DNA of 64,000 nt from contig NZ_CP132311.1 of the NCBI RefSeq assembly GCF_030733845.1, positions 685,501 to 749,500 of the forward strand, in the 5' to 3' direction. The notes beneath the pieces were generated by a model. The model did not search any database. It had not been told where the DNA came from and saw only the letters and a list, made by a program, of their open reading frames with translations. The DNA comes from Shinella zoogloeoides. GTDB lineage: Bacteria; Pseudomonadota; Alphaproteobacteria; Rhizobiales; Rhizobiaceae. Every line of letters begins with the position of its first letter. The first letter of the stretch is position 1. Below are positions 35,628 to 43,854 of this stretch, piece after piece. Both the position numbers and the translations under genes were made by a program.

Positions 35628-35922
35628 CACGCTCCTGTTCGACGTTTCGCCGAAGCTGTTCCTTCTGGATCGGCTCGGGCAAAACATCGACTCCCCGCCC
35701 AGTCAGGTTCTCGATCAGCCCCTTGAGGTCGGCAAGTGCGCCGAAATAGCCGAAGCCCGATTGCCGGACCGGTTCGGAAAGCTTGACGAGGACGTCGATG
35801 TCCGACTCGTCTGTATGGTCGCCGCGCGCCGCGGACCCGAACAGGGAAACATGCTCCGCCCCCGCCGCCTCGAGTTCGGCGCGGTGCTCCAGCAGCTTCG
35901 CGATGATCTCTTCCTTCGTCAT
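35614..35922 (-). CDS. MntA-like minimal nucleotidyltransferase antitoxin
   Basis: 102 residues. The nucleotidyltransferase site is GSAARGDHTDESDID: Gly29-Ser30 with Asp41 and Asp43. A third acidic residue is likely in GVDVLPE. MntA-type antitoxins inactivate the HepT partner by adding AMP. The ribosome site is poor (GAGG only 2 nt before ATG). It is 24 bp after the end of xseB in leftward sense and lies in the accessory segment that separates dxs and xseB. Confidence 0.85.
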   Translation of the reverse strand: MTKEEIIAKLLEHRAELEAAGAEHVSLFGSAARGDHTDESDIDVLVKLSEPVRQSGFGYFGALADLKGLIENLTGRGVDVLPEPIQKEQLRRNVEQERVVAF

Positions 35923-35946
35923 GGCCTCATTCTACCATGGCGGGTA

Positions 35947-36198
35947 TCAGCCGTCGAGCGGCTCGGTGCCCTGCGGCTTGCCGGCGCGGTCGAGGCGGAT
36001 CTTCTCGATGCGGTTCTCGGCGGCCGACAGCAGCGTCTCGCAGTGCTTCTTCAGCGCCTCGCCGCGCTCGTAGATCTCGATGGAGCGGTCGAGCGGCACG
36101 TCGCCGCGCTCCAGCGCCGCGACGATCTTTTCCAGTTCTTCCACGGCCTGCTCGAAGGAGAGGGCGGAAACATCGGGGGCGGGGGCGGGGTTGTTCAT
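35947..36198 (-). CDS. xseB: Exodeoxyribonuclease VII small subunit
   Basis: 83 residues, AGAGG 5 nt before ATG. The small subunit forms multimers on XseA in the enzyme that degrades single-stranded DNA. The helical core [20 protein letters not shown] and [16 protein letters not shown] is the family signature. The start lies 3 bp after the upstream HDAC-like gene, so the two are cotranscribed. xseA is not in the window. Confidence 0.92.
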   Translation of the reverse strand: MNNPAPAPDVSALSFEQAVEELEKIVAALERGDVPLDRSIEIYERGEALKKHCETLLSAAENRIEKIRLDRAGKPQGTEPLDG

Positions 36199-36200
36199 GG

Positions 36201-37127
36201 TCAGCCTCTCATCAGGCGGTAGATATGGGTGGCGGCGGATTCGGCGAGGCCCTGCAGGTCGTAGCCGCCTTCCAGCAGGCTGACCACCCGGTTGTTCGCC
36301 GATTTTTCGGAAAGTTCCATCAGCTTGGCCGTCGCCCAGTCGAAATCGTCGGCGACGAGGTTGATCTGGGCCAGCGGATCGCGGTGGTGGGCGTCGAAGC
36401 CGGCGGAGATGATGATCAGGTCCGGCTCGAAATCGGCGACGCGCGGCAGCACGCGCGACCTGAACGCCTCGCGGAACTGGTCGCTGCCGTCGTTCATCGA
36501 CAGCGGCGCGTTGACGATGTTGCCCGCGCCCGTCTCGTCCTTCGCGCCGGTGCCGGGATAGAGCGGCATCTGGTGCGTCGAGCAGAACAGCACGGACGGA
36601 TCGTCGAAGAAGATGTCCTGCGTGCCGTTGCCATGGTGCACGTCCCAGTCGACGATGGCGACGCGCTCGGCGCCGTGGACCTTCTGTGCATGGCGGGCGG
36701 CAATGGCGGCATTGTTGAAGAAGCAGAAGCCCATCGCCTTCGTGCGCTCGGCATGGTGGCCGGGCGGGCGGGCGGCGACGAAGGCATTGTCCGCCTTGCC
36801 GGCGAAGACGGCGTCCACGGCCGCGACCGCCCCGCCGATGCCGGTCAGCGCGGCCTGGAGGCTGGCGGGGCTGGCATAGGTGTCCGCCTCCACCTGGTCG
36901 ATGCCCTCTTCGGGCATTGCGGACATCACGGCGGTGAGGTGACGCTCCGGATGGGCGAGCAGCACGAAATCCTCGTTCGCCTGCGGCGCCTTCTCGCGCA
37001 CCAGCGGTAAGAAGCGCTCGTGCTCCAGCGCGAGGTTCAGCGCCCGGATGCGGTCCGACCGCTCCGGGTGGCCCTCCGGCGTATGGTGCTCGAGGAAGAT
37101 CGGGTTCTCGAAGAGAAACGTCGTCAT
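36201..37127 (-). CDS. Histone deacetylase-like amidohydrolase
   Basis: 308 residues. The arginase/deacetylase fold with a zinc site is visible: RPPGHHAE (substrate His pair), [12 protein letters not shown] (zinc ligands Asp and His) and [11 protein letters not shown] (third ligand Asp), plus a terminal LEGGYD with the transition-state residues. Bacterial members deacetylate polyamines or acetylated lysines; the substrate is not fixed. In rhizobia this gene commonly precedes xseB and dxs, as here. Confidence 0.9.
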   Translation of the reverse strand: MTTFLFENPIFLEHHTPEGHPERSDRIRALNLALEHERFLPLVREKAPQANEDFVLLAHPERHLTAVMSAMPEEGIDQVEADTYASPASLQAALTGIGGAVAAVDAVFAGKADNAFVAARPPGHHAERTKAMGFCFFNNAAIAARHAQKVHGAERVAIVDWDVHHGNGTQDIFFDDPSVLFCSTHQMPLYPGTGAKDETGAGNIVNAPLSMNDGSDQFREAFRSRVLPRVADFEPDLIIISAGFDAHHRDPLAQINLVADDFDWATAKLMELSEKSANNRVVSLLEGGYDLQGLAESAATHIYRLMRG

Positions 37128-37196
37128 GGCCGGAAGCTACCCATTGCGGTTGGTAAGGTCCACGGGAAATGGGCCATGTCCACGCCTTTTCAACCG

Positions 37197-38336
37197 TCAC
37201 GGCGCGATGAGCAGTTTTCCGGTGCGGGTCGGGTCATCCTGGCGGGCAAGCGCCGCGGGAAGGTCTGGGAGCGCAAAGACGGCGTCGACGGGCGAGCCGA
37301 GGACGCCGGTGCGGATGCCGGCGAAGCTGCGTGCGAAGGCGGCTTCGATGGCGCCGCGCGGGGCCGAATGCACCCAGTTGCGCAGCCAAAGGAAGGAGAA
37401 GGCGACGTCCTCGCGGCGGCGCGCAACCAGCATCGGATCGAGCTGCGCGCCGGAGAGCGCGCCGTACTGGATGAAGGCGCCGCCGGCGCGGACCTGCCGG
37501 AACAGCGCATTGCCCGGCTCCCCGCCGACCGCATCGAGCACGGCGTCGAGCGGCGGGCAGGACTGGACGGCGATCTCGCCGGAAAAGCGCCCGGCCAGCC
37601 GCGCTGCCGTCGCTTCGCTGCGCACCAGCGCCACCGGGCGGAAACCTTCCTCCGTCAGAAGCACCAGCAGCATCTTGCCGATGGCGGAGGCCGCGGCGGT
37701 GACGCCCACCTGCTGCCCGCGCCCTCCGCCGAAATGGGCCTCCACGGCATCGACCAGCCGAAAGGCCGTCAGAGGGTTGACATAGGCCATGGCGGCCTGA
37801 TCGTCGGAGAGGTCGTACGGCACGGGAAAGCACCATTCCGCCGGGCGCACGAGATATTCCTGCCATAGCCCGCTCGCCCCAATGGGAAGCACGCGCTGGC
37901 CGATGGAAAGTCCTGTCTTGGGGCCTTGAGGATTTGGCTCACCCCCCTCTGTCCTGCCGGACATCTCCCCCTCAGGGGGGGAGATTGGCAAGTGGTGAGA
38001 GCCTTGCTCAACCTGCGCCGTTGAGGATGGGTGCGACATTGCCCCAGCCGATCTCCCCCCCTGAGGGGGAGATGTCCGGCAGGACAGAGGGGGGCGAACC
38101 CCACAGACGCCCGCGCCCATCCGCACGATCTCCCCCACGCCCTCGAAGCCGGGCACGAAGGGTAGGGGGGTGCGGCTGCGGTAGGCGCCGGTGACGGGGA
38201 TGAGGTCGGAGGGGTTAATCGCCGCGCGCCGGATGCGGATCTCCACCTCGCCGGGGGCCGGGGCGGTGCGCTCCACCTCTTCGAGGCCGATCACTTGCCG
38301 GGGATCGCCGAACGCTCTAACAACGGCACGAAGCAT
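37197..38336 (-). CDS. Medium-chain dehydrogenase (ETR/quinone oxidoreductase-like) with in-frame palindromic insert
   Basis: 379 residues from ATG 38336. It is a zinc-independent MDR protein: GroES-like domain with [14 protein letters not shown] and [10 protein letters not shown], then [16 protein letters not shown] and the cofactor domain with [14 protein letters not shown]. Between GAGV (77) and LSIGQRVLP (143-151) the usual one- to three-residue joint is replaced by about 65 residues; residues 82-132 are encoded by a palindromic element (37941-38094). The frame stays open. Relatives reduce enoyl thioesters or quinones. Whether the product folds is unknown. Confidence 0.85.
   Translation of the reverse strand: MLRAVVRAFGDPRQVIGLEEVERTAPAPGEVEIRIRRAAINPSDLIPVTGAYRSRTPLPFVPGFEGVGEIVRMGAGVCGVRPPLSCRTSPPQGGRSAGAMSHPSSTAQVEQGSHHLPISPPEGEMSGRTEGGEPNPQGPKTGLSIGQRVLPIGASGLWQEYLVRPAEWCFPVPYDLSDDQAAMAYVNPLTAFRLVDAVEAHFGGGRGQQVGVTAAASAIGKMLLVLLTEEGFRPVALVRSEATAARLAGRFSGEIAVQSCPPLDAVLDAVGGEPGNALFRQVRAGGAFIQYGALSGAQLDPMLVARRREDVAFSFLWLRNWVHSAPRGAIEAAFARSFAGIRTGVLGSPVDAVFALPDLPAALARQDDPTRTGKLLIAP
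37941..38094 (-). repeat. Type A palindromic mosaic element, copy 4, inside a coding sequence (minus orientation)
   Basis: 154 bp. Its arms carry paired changes relative to the other copies: TGTCCTGCCGGACA and CCCTCAGGGGG instead of TGCCCTGCCGGGCA and CCCTCAAGGGG, the same on both sides so the inverted repeat is kept. The core is conserved with the other copies. It lies entirely within the oxidoreductase reading frame. Confidence 0.88.
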
Positions 38337-38357
38337 GGTTTTATCCCGGGACAAGAC

Positions 38358-38759
38358 GTGGAACAGGCGGCAGACATCACGGTCAGCGAGGTCCGGATAC
38401 CGTTCCGCGATATAGACATGCACGGCCATATGCACAATGCCGCCTATTACGCGCATGCCGAGGCGGCCGTCGCCCATCTTTGGCGCCACCGGCCCGAGGG
38501 CGCGAACGATCCCGTCTATTTCGTGCGCAAGTCCGGCTGCACCTTCCATCACGGCCTCCGGCTCGACGATGTCGCCCGCTTCAAGGTCTCGCTCACCCGC
38601 ATCGGCGCGACCTCGCTCAGCTTCGCGGTGGCGATTTCGTCGGAAGGCGCGCCGGCCGCCGATCTGGAGATCGTCTGGGTCGCCGTCGATCCGGCGAGCC
38701 GCCAGCCCGTCAACGTGCCGCAGCCCGTGCGCGACTGGCTGAAATCATTCCTCGCCTGA
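38358..38759 (+). CDS. Hotdog-fold acyl-CoA thioesterase
   Basis: 133 residues from GTG 38358, with GGGA about 7 nt upstream. The 4HBT-type active-site segment is IPFRDIDMHGHMHNAAYYAHAEAA (here in the first 40 residues), with the acidic residue in RDID. The later VRKSGCTFHHGLRLDDVARF and LEIVWVAVD are usual in YbgC/FadM-like thioesterases that hydrolyse acyl-CoA. It diverges from the oxidoreductase with only 21 bp between starts, so promoters must overlap the coding ends. Its 3' end overlaps the GFA gene by 15 bp. Confidence 0.8.
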   Translation: MEQAADITVSEVRIPFRDIDMHGHMHNAAYYAHAEAAVAHLWRHRPEGANDPVYFVRKSGCTFHHGLRLDDVARFKVSLTRIGATSLSFAVAISSEGAPAADLEIVWVAVDPASRQPVNVPQPVRDWLKSFLA

Positions 38760-39143
38760 CGGCGCCGTCTCGACCCGCAGCCAGCCCGGCCGGCAATCCT
38801 CGAAGGAATGGTATTGCGGCGCCAGATCGGGATCGGACGGCTCGTCGAAACCGCCGATGAGCAGGGCCACGACCGGCTCGTCGTCGACAGCACCGATGGA
38901 ACTGCCGCAGGCGGGGCAGAAGGCGCGGCTGGAATAGTCCGAGGAGCGCCAGGTGGATGGTTTTCCGCCCGCGCCGGTCCATTGCAGGCGCTCGGTGGGA
39001 AACTCCACCCAGGCGGCCGCCGGCGCGCCGGTATGCTGCTGGCAGAATCGGCAGGAGCAGGTATGCGGCTTTTCCGCCGGCCCCGTCGCTTCGAAGCGGA
39101 TGGTGCCGCACAGGCAGCCGCCGGAATAGGTCTTCTCGCTCAT
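38745..39143 (-). CDS. GFA-family (Gfa-like) zinc protein
   Basis: 132 residues from ATG 39143 (GGGAGA before it). The zinc-binding cysteines are CLCGTIRF, CSCRFCQQHTG and FCPACGSS, the pattern of the glutathione-dependent formaldehyde-activating (GFA) fold. Many GFA proteins are only distant from the true enzyme and have unknown function. It starts 10 bp after the thiolase stop and probably ends that operon. Confidence 0.88.
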   Translation of the reverse strand: MSEKTYSGGCLCGTIRFEATGPAEKPHTCSCRFCQQHTGAPAAAWVEFPTERLQWTGAGGKPSTWRSSDYSSRAFCPACGSSIGAVDDEPVVALLIGGFDEPSDPDLAPQYHSFEDCRPGWLRVETAPSGEE

Positions 39144-39153
39144 TTCTCTCCCC

Positions 39154-40335
39154 TCACATTTTCCGAAACAGGGTCGCAATGCCCATGCCGCCGCCGATGC
39201 CCATCATGGCGAGCGCCTCGGTCCCGTCGCCCGCCGCCCGCATCTGCGCGAAGAGCCGTGTGACGAGGATCGCGCCCGACGCGCCGTAGGGATGGCCGAG
39301 CGCCAGCGCGCCGCCGTCGCGGTTGACGACGGCGGGATCGACGTTCAATGCGTCAAGGCTTGCGAGCACCTGCGAGGCGAAGGCCTCGTTGAATTCGATG
39401 AAGGGGATGTTGCTGGCGTCGAGACCGGGATTGCGCGCGGCAAGCCTACGCATGGCCGGGACGGGACCGAGGCCGAGCAGGTTCGGATCGACGCCCGCCA
39501 CGGCGCTGTCCACCACTTCCAGCAAGACGGGAAGGCCGAGGTTCCTCGCCTCGGCGAGCGACGTCACCAGCACGACCGAGGCGCCGTCATTGACTGGGCA
39601 GGCATTGCCCGCCGTCACGGTGCCGTCCGGCCGGAAGGCGGGTTTCAGCGCGGCCAGCTTTTCCAGCGAGGTGTTTTCGCGCGGGCATTCGTCGCGGGAG
39701 ATGGTGCCGGCTGATGTTTCGACCGGCACGATCTCGTCGTCGAACCTGCCGGCCCGTTGCGCCGCCACGGCGCGCCGGTGGCTTTCGAGCGCGAAGGCGT
39801 CCTGCCGTTCCCGGCCGATGCCGGCATGGGCGGCGACGTTCTCGGCGGCGATCCCCATGTCCGGGTCGCCGACGGCATCGGGCGCCATGCGGGCGCGGCG
39901 CACCGGATCGGGCGCGCCGCCGGGCTCTGGCGGCGGGCGAAAGCGCAGATGCGCGCGGCTGGTGCTCTCGGTGCCGCCGGCAAGATAGAAGCGGCCCGCG
40001 CCGGCCTGGACCAGCCGGGCCGCAAGCGCGATCGCCTCCAGCCCCGAGCCGCATTGCCGGTCCACCGTCATGCCGGGAACGGAAACGGGCAGGCTCGCCT
40101 CCAGCGCGGCAAGGCGCGCGAGGTTGCCGGCGCTGTTGGCGGCATTGCCGAGGATCACGTCGTCCACGGCTTCCGGCGGCAGTCCCGTTTCGGCGAGGAT
40201 GTGGCGGATGAGCGGTGCGGCAAGCCTCGCCGGCTCGACGGACGCGAGCGATCCGTTGATGCGGCCGATCGGCGTGCGGAACGCTGCCGCGACGACCGGA
40301 ACGCGCGTGGGATCAGACGAGCCGTTCGAGTGCAT
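39154..40335 (-). CDS. Thiolase-family protein lacking the second catalytic cysteine
   Basis: 393 residues. Thiolases cleave or form beta-ketoacyl-CoA. The nucleophilic Cys95 (VDRQCGSGLEAI), the NEAFA loop and His348 (ALGHPYGASG) are present. The second catalytic cysteine, normally in CIGGGxG near the C-terminus, is Gly379 here (MMGIGGGMG). Claisen chemistry may be impaired, as in SCP2-thiolase-like proteins. It overlaps the upstream ligase gene by 23 bp. Confidence 0.88.
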   Translation of the reverse strand: MHSNGSSDPTRVPVVAAAFRTPIGRINGSLASVEPARLAAPLIRHILAETGLPPEAVDDVILGNAANSAGNLARLAALEASLPVSVPGMTVDRQCGSGLEAIALAARLVQAGAGRFYLAGGTESTSRAHLRFRPPPEPGGAPDPVRRARMAPDAVGDPDMGIAAENVAAHAGIGRERQDAFALESHRRAVAAQRAGRFDDEIVPVETSAGTISRDECPRENTSLEKLAALKPAFRPDGTVTAGNACPVNDGASVVLVTSLAEARNLGLPVLLEVVDSAVAGVDPNLLGLGPVPAMRRLAARNPGLDASNIPFIEFNEAFASQVLASLDALNVDPAVVNRDGGALALGHPYGASGAILVTRLFAQMRAAGDGTEALAMMGIGGGMGIATLFRKM

Positions 40336-41803
40336 CGCTTCCCTCCGCCACCCATTGCCGCACGGTTCTCGCCTCGACCTTGCCGGAGGGCGTTACCGGC
40401 ATTTTCAGGCAGAGCCAGATGCGGCGCGGCTGCTTGTAGCGTGGCAGCACCGCCGCCATCGCCGTGGCGAGCGCCGCCGCGGTCGGGTCGCTTCCGGCCA
40501 TGGGCTCAATCACGGCGACAAGCTCGCTGCCGAGGTCGGCATGTTCTACGCCGAAGACATGGGCGGCGCGAATGCCGGCAAGGCCGAGCAGGGCCGCCTC
40601 GACCTCGGACGGATAGATGTTGTTGCCGCCGGAAAGCACCATGCCGCCGGAGCGGCCGAGCAGGTGCAGCGTGCCGTCCGCATCGAGGAAGCCGAGGTCG
40701 CCCACCGTCGCAAGGGCGCCGAAACGGACGAGCCCCGCGCAGTCGCCCGCGCCGAGATAGCCGGAGGAGATGAGCGGGCTTTCGACGAAGACGGTTCCGG
40801 TTTCGCCCGCCGGCAGTACCTTGCCGGCTTCATCGAGAACGACGGGCCGCACGCCGGGAAATGCCTTGCCGACGGCGGTGGACGAGGCGGCATCGCCTGG
40901 TGCCGTGACGGTGATGAAGCCGAGTTCGGATGCGCCGTAATATTCGCGCAGCGCCGCCTTCGGGAAGTTCTTCATGCAGAGCGCATGATCGGCGGCCGTC
41001 AGCTTGGCGCCGGCCACGGTGACGGCTTCGACGCTTTCGACCGGCGTGCCTTCGCACAGCCGCCGCAGCATCGTCGGCACCAGCACCAGCCGGCGAACGG
41101 CCTCGGCCCGGATCGTCTCCAGCCCCTCCGTCGCATCGAAATGCCGGGCCGAGTGGAACGTGCCGCCGGCGAGCAGCGTCTCCGTCATCGCATAGAGCGC
41201 AAGGCCATGGGCGAGGGGGCCGGGCGCGTAGGTGCTGGTGGCGGCGTTGATGCCGAAGAAGGGCGCGCCGGTGGCAAGGCTGATGCGCCAGGAGCGGCGG
41301 TCGCGGATGATCGGCTTGGGGTCGGCCGTGGTGCCGGAGGTGAAGACGATCAGGAACGGCGCGTCGTCGCTGCCTTCCGGTAACGGTGCATGGAGGCAGG
41401 CATCGACTTCCGTGACGATCAGGGCCGCGCCGCTGTGCGGATTGCGCAGATGGAGACCATCGCCCGCGACGGTGACGACGATATCGGGGTCGAGCGTCTC
41501 GATGAGCCGCTGCCGGACGGCTTCCGGCAGGTGCGGATCGATCAGCGCCGCGCAATTGTTACCCGCCGTGGCGGCGACGAAGGCGGCGGGAAAGAGCGCG
41601 TGGTTGCCGGTGGCGACGGCGACGAGGCGGTTTTCCGGGCCGATGCTGCTTCGGCCTTCGGGTGCCAGGGTCGCCAGGCCGGCAAAAACCTGCCGGGCCG
41701 TGGCCGCGAGGCCCGCGTAGGAAAGAACCCGGTCCTCCAGATGGAAGGCCGGGTCCGTAGGACGGGTGGCGGCGTGCCGTTCGATGGCGCCGGAAAGCGG
41801 CAT
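40313..41803 (-). CDS. AMP-dependent acyl-CoA synthetase/ligase
   Basis: 496 residues. Adenylate-forming enzyme: P-loop FTSGTTADPKP (154-164), later YYGASELGF (A5-like) and GDLGFLDADG, and the C-terminal catalytic lysine in TPSGKVEAR. It would activate a carboxylic acid to its CoA thioester. It lies between bioY (4 bp upstream) and the thiolase (23 bp overlap). A link to biotin precursors such as pimelate is possible but not shown by the sequence. Confidence 0.88.
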   Translation of the reverse strand: MPLSGAIERHAATRPTDPAFHLEDRVLSYAGLAATARQVFAGLATLAPEGRSSIGPENRLVAVATGNHALFPAAFVAATAGNNCAALIDPHLPEAVRQRLIETLDPDIVVTVAGDGLHLRNPHSGAALIVTEVDACLHAPLPEGSDDAPFLIVFTSGTTADPKPIIRDRRSWRISLATGAPFFGINAATSTYAPGPLAHGLALYAMTETLLAGGTFHSARHFDATEGLETIRAEAVRRLVLVPTMLRRLCEGTPVESVEAVTVAGAKLTAADHALCMKNFPKAALREYYGASELGFITVTAPGDAASSTAVGKAFPGVRPVVLDEAGKVLPAGETGTVFVESPLISSGYLGAGDCAGLVRFGALATVGDLGFLDADGTLHLLGRSGGMVLSGGNNIYPSEVEAALLGLAGIRAAHVFGVEHADLGSELVAVIEPMAGSDPTAAALATAMAAVLPRYKQPRRIWLCLKMPVTPSGKVEARTVRQWVAEGSDALERLV

Positions 41804-41807
41804 CGGC

Positions 41808-42371
41808 TCAGGCGCGCTGCGGCAGCAGCGGATAGCCGGCGAGCACGGCGCGGCCCGCGAGCATGGCGACGAAGGCCTTGATGAGGTCGCCGGGCAGGAA
41901 GACCAGCGAGGCGACGGCGGTCTCGAAGAAGGCCTTGCCGCTCATATAGGCGAGCCACGGAACGCCGAAGAGATAGACGACGGCGACGCCGCCGACGATG
42001 GAGGCCGCGAGGAAGGCGAGGAACTGGGTGAGTTCGTTCTGGTCTTCCTTGACGAGGCGTTCGGCGATCAGGCCGCAGACGAAGGCGCCGACAACCCAGC
42101 CGACGATATAGCCGGCGCTCGGGCCGACGAGGACGCCAAGGCCGCCGCGCCCGCCCGACAGGACCGGCAGGCCGATTGCCACGAGAAGCACCAGGAGCAG
42201 CATAGAGGCCGCGCCGCGCCGCGCGCCGATGATGCAGCCGGCCAGCATGGGGCCGAGCGACTGCGCGGTGATCGGCACGGGGATGAAGCCGAAGGTGATC
42301 GGCGGCAGCAGGCCAAGCACCACCATGATGGCGGTGAAGAGGGCGATGAGGACGATGTCTCTGGTGGTCAT
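41808..42371 (-). CDS. bioY: Biotin transporter S component
   Basis: 187 residues, six hydrophobic helices. BioY is the substrate-binding membrane protein of the ECF-type biotin importer. The family signatures FGFIPVPITAQSLGPMLAG near 25-43 and GPSAGYIVGWVVGAF near 86-100 are clear. It follows bioN by 36 bp. In alphaproteobacteria it works with BioM and BioN. Confidence 0.95.
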   Translation of the reverse strand: MTTRDIVLIALFTAIMVVLGLLPPITFGFIPVPITAQSLGPMLAGCIIGARRGAASMLLLVLLVAIGLPVLSGGRGGLGVLVGPSAGYIVGWVVGAFVCGLIAERLVKEDQNELTQFLAFLAASIVGGVAVVYLFGVPWLAYMSGKAFFETAVASLVFLPGDLIKAFVAMLAGRAVLAGYPLLPQRA

Positions 42372-42407
42372 GTCAGGTTCCCTGGATGGACAAGGCTGGG
42401 TGGATGG

Positions 42408-43013
42408 TTAGTGCCGCCGAAAGCCGCGGGCGTCAATCGCCATGGCGATCGTATCCGCATCCTTCAGCGTGAGAATGATCAACGGCACGAGCGTCGTCAG
42501 CGGCCGGACGGGCAGGCCGCGCGCCCGGTGCGCGTCGGCTATGTCCTGATAGCGCGCGAAGATTTCCGGCACGAATCGGATGACGAGGCCGACCGCCAGG
42601 CTGACATCCGCCGCCCGCACGAAGCCGAAGCGCTCGAGCGGCGTGAGCAGCCGGGTGATCTCGTCCATGAAGGCCGAGATGCCGGTCGTCGCGGTGACGG
42701 CGGCGGCGAGCAGGACGAGCGCGGACAGGCGGCAGAAGACGACGACGGCTTCGTGCAGCGAATGGAAGAGATAGTTCGCGCCTGCGAGGATGAGCACCGT
42801 GAACAGAACGAGGCGCGTGCGTCGAAGCGCGTTTCCAAGGCCGATGCCGGTCGAAAGGTAGAGCGCGGCGCAAAGAGCCAGGGCGGGCACGAGGAGGCGC
42901 AGGTCGGAAACGAGGAAAAGCCCGATCGCGGCGACAAAGAGCAGAACCAGCTTGCCGCGCACCGGCAGGCGGTGAAGTGGCGAATCGCCCTCGATGTCGA
43001 GCCCGTTCAGCAC
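42408..43013 (-). CDS. bioN: Energy-coupling factor transmembrane protein of the biotin importer
   Basis: 201 residues. This is the T component that couples BioM ATP hydrolysis to BioY. The N-terminus SPLHRLPVRGKLVLLF is followed by about five transmembrane helices. The coupling helices contain FAR..DIADAHRARG near 170, matching the usual ARG motif, and the C-terminus ends ARGFRRH. It overlaps bioM by 7 bp. Confidence 0.92.
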   Translation of the reverse strand: MLNGLDIEGDSPLHRLPVRGKLVLLFVAAIGLFLVSDLRLLVPALALCAALYLSTGIGLGNALRRTRLVLFTVLILAGANYLFHSLHEAVVVFCRLSALVLLAAAVTATTGISAFMDEITRLLTPLERFGFVRAADVSLAVGLVIRFVPEIFARYQDIADAHRARGLPVRPLTTLVPLIILTLKDADTIAMAIDARGFRRH

Positions 43014-43687
43014 GCGGCGATCTCCCGGTAGGCGCGGATCGCCTCTGCCGGCGAAGCGTCGGCGGCAAGCCGTCCCTCGTGGAAGACCAGCACGCGGTCG
43101 AAGCCGTCGAGCAGCGCAAGGTCATGCGTGATCACCAGCACCTGTTCCGGCAGGGCCGCGATGGTGCGCTCGATCAGCGCTCGGTTCTTGAGGTCGAGCT
43201 GGTTGGTCGGCTCGTCGAGGATCAAAAGGTCAGGGCCGGTAACGAGCACGCTGGCGATCGCCCCAAGCTGCGTCTCGCCGCCGGAAAGCTCGTGCACGCG
43301 CCGCCGCGCGAGATGCGAAATGTTGAAGCGCGAGAGGATCGCCTCCGTCTTCTCGGCGATCTCCGCCTTGCCGAGCCCGCGGTTCTTCAGGCCGAAGGCG
43401 ATGTCCTCGGCAAGGATGGGCAGGATCATCTGGTGCTGCGGGTTCTGGAAGATGAAGCCGGTCCTGCCGCGCGCCGCCTCGGCATCCTCAACCGTATCGA
43501 GCCCGCTGACCGTCACCGTGCCCTCGGTCGGCTTGACGAGGCCGTTGATCAGCCGCGCCATGGTCGTCTTGCCGGAACCGTTGAGGCCGACGACGCCGAT
43601 GCGCCGCTCGACGAGCGTCAGGGTCAGCGGATGGAGCGCCGCGCGTGCGCCATAGCGCACCGTGGCGGCGGTAAAGACGATATCCAA
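43007..43687 (-). CDS. bioM: Biotin ECF transporter ATPase
   Basis: 226 residues from TTG 43687 (GGGA 8 nt upstream), chosen because the chain then begins MDIVFTAATVRYG like other ECF ATPases. Walker A is GLNGSGKTT (34-42), the Q loop FIFQNPQHQM, signature LSGGETQ and Walker B LLILDEPTNQLD. It is the first gene of the bioM-bioN-bioY-ligase-thiolase run. Upstream is 167 bp to the divergent YcaQ-like gene. Confidence 0.92.
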   Translation of the reverse strand: MDIVFTAATVRYGARAALHPLTLTLVERRIGVVGLNGSGKTTMARLINGLVKPTEGTVTVSGLDTVEDAEAARGRTGFIFQNPQHQMILPILAEDIAFGLKNRGLGKAEIAEKTEAILSRFNISHLARRRVHELSGGETQLGAIASVLVTGPDLLILDEPTNQLDLKNRALIERTIAALPEQVLVITHDLALLDGFDRVLVFHEGRLAADASPAEAIRAYREIAAC

Positions 43688-43854
43688 GAGCGGAATCCCG
43701 GTTCGCAGAAAATCGGGGGGAGCTATAACACGGCAAGACGCAAAGGAAACCGCAGGATGGTTGCATTCGCGCGGCGCGGGCGAGCGAGCCCGACGGGACA
43801 GGGCCGCTGCATAAAGCGCTAGAACAAACCGGGAATATGTGCCTATCATCCGGC

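Noticed and set aside
43710..43740. Possible BioR operator upstream of bioM (GTTATAGCTCC)
   Set aside because: Only one half of the TTATnnATAA-type palindrome is present, so there is no support for a site.
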